5,829 nt of DNA from contig CAZFER010000148.1 of the NCBI GenBank assembly GCA_964517495.1, positions 1 to 5,829 on the forward strand, read 5' to 3'. Shown piece by piece: positions 5,785 to 5,829 of the stretch; the stretch's first letter is position 1; every line of letters begins with the position of its first letter. The position numbers and the translations under genes are program-made. This stretch comes from CAZFER01 sp964517495. Lineage in GTDB: Bacteria > Hinthialibacterota > Hinthialibacteria > Hinthialibacterales > Hinthialibacteraceae. The notes under the pieces are model-generated. The model saw only the letters and a list, made by a program, of their open reading frames with translations. It was not told the DNA's origin and ran no database searches.

Positions 5785-5829
5785 GGCTCCCGCCGAGCCG
5801 TTTCCACGTATAACGGCTCGGCGGGAGCC
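5785..5829. repeat. Perfect 18-bp GC-rich inverted repeat at the window edge
   Basis: GGCTCCCGCCGAGCCGTT (5785-5802) and its exact reverse complement (5812-5829) flank a 9-nt centre. The sequence just before it, GGGAGGGCGA (5775-5784), suggests the arms may continue past the window. It resembles GC-rich palindromes scattered in many copies through some planctomycete- and verrucomicrobia-like genomes; this likeness is from memory. Perfect arms point to a recent or actively maintained copy. As a transcript hairpin it would also block read-through from the isomerase-like gene. Confidence 0.75.

Noticed and set aside
5619..5807. Minus-strand open frame of 62 codons at the right end
   Set aside because: Most of it is translated hairpin and repeat sequence plus the antisense of the isomerase-like gene's end.
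1..5829. CRISPR array, tRNA, rRNA gene, transposase or phage integrase
   Set aside because: No regularly spaced repeats, no cloverleaf sequence, no rRNA beyond the 16-nt match and no recombinase motif were seen on either strand.

Overview
The window suggests a free-living or host-associated environmental bacterium with an outer envelope and a Tat export system. Two of the three genes start with twin-arginine signals of the SRRHFI/KRRHFI type, and the third starts with a Sec signal. A Tat-tagged cyclase, a Tat-tagged fucose-isomerase-like protein and GxDIWG sandwich repeats, among short GC-rich inverted repeats, recall uncultivated lineages such as Poribacteria, Latescibacterota or Planctomycetes/Lentisphaerae relatives. 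That placement is inference from protein style and repeats; no rRNA or marker gene is present. Coding sequence has moderate GC, and the gap between the two divergent genes is clearly AT-rich.

Layout. 1-220: left flank with no recognisable gene but one open frame on each strand. 221-730 (+): a Tat-exported cyclase-family (kynurenine formamidase-like) protein that keeps both ends of the family but lacks the middle third with the metal-binding HxGTHxDxPxHF motif. 731-936: convergent gap with nested hairpin repeats (801-854) and a strong intrinsic terminator (877-906) for the minus-strand gene. 937-3519 (-): an 860-residue secreted protein with three copies of a GxDIWG beta-sandwich module alternating with two Ig-like spacers. 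3520-4282: about 760 bp of AT-rich divergent intergenic DNA holding the minus gene's leader, a 16-nt stretch matching the typical bacterial 16S rRNA 3' end, an inverted repeat, and a plus-strand intrinsic terminator with no gene in front of it. 4283-5710 (+): a Tat-exported protein resembling the L-fucose/L-arabinose isomerase fold. 5711-5829: a palindromic hairpin, then a perfect 18-bp inverted repeat at the window edge.

The genes do not form an operon: cyclase and sandwich-repeat genes converge, and sandwich-repeat and isomerase-like genes diverge. A common theme is export, with two predicted small-molecule enzymes or enzyme relatives folded before export and one large, possibly glycan-binding surface protein. 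A role in carbohydrate or aromatic breakdown outside the cytoplasm is plausible but not shown. I see no convincing new multi-gene system. The points most worth a second look are the core-deleted cyclase, the exported isomerase-like protein, the anti-Shine-Dalgarno-like match in the leader, and the orphan terminator.
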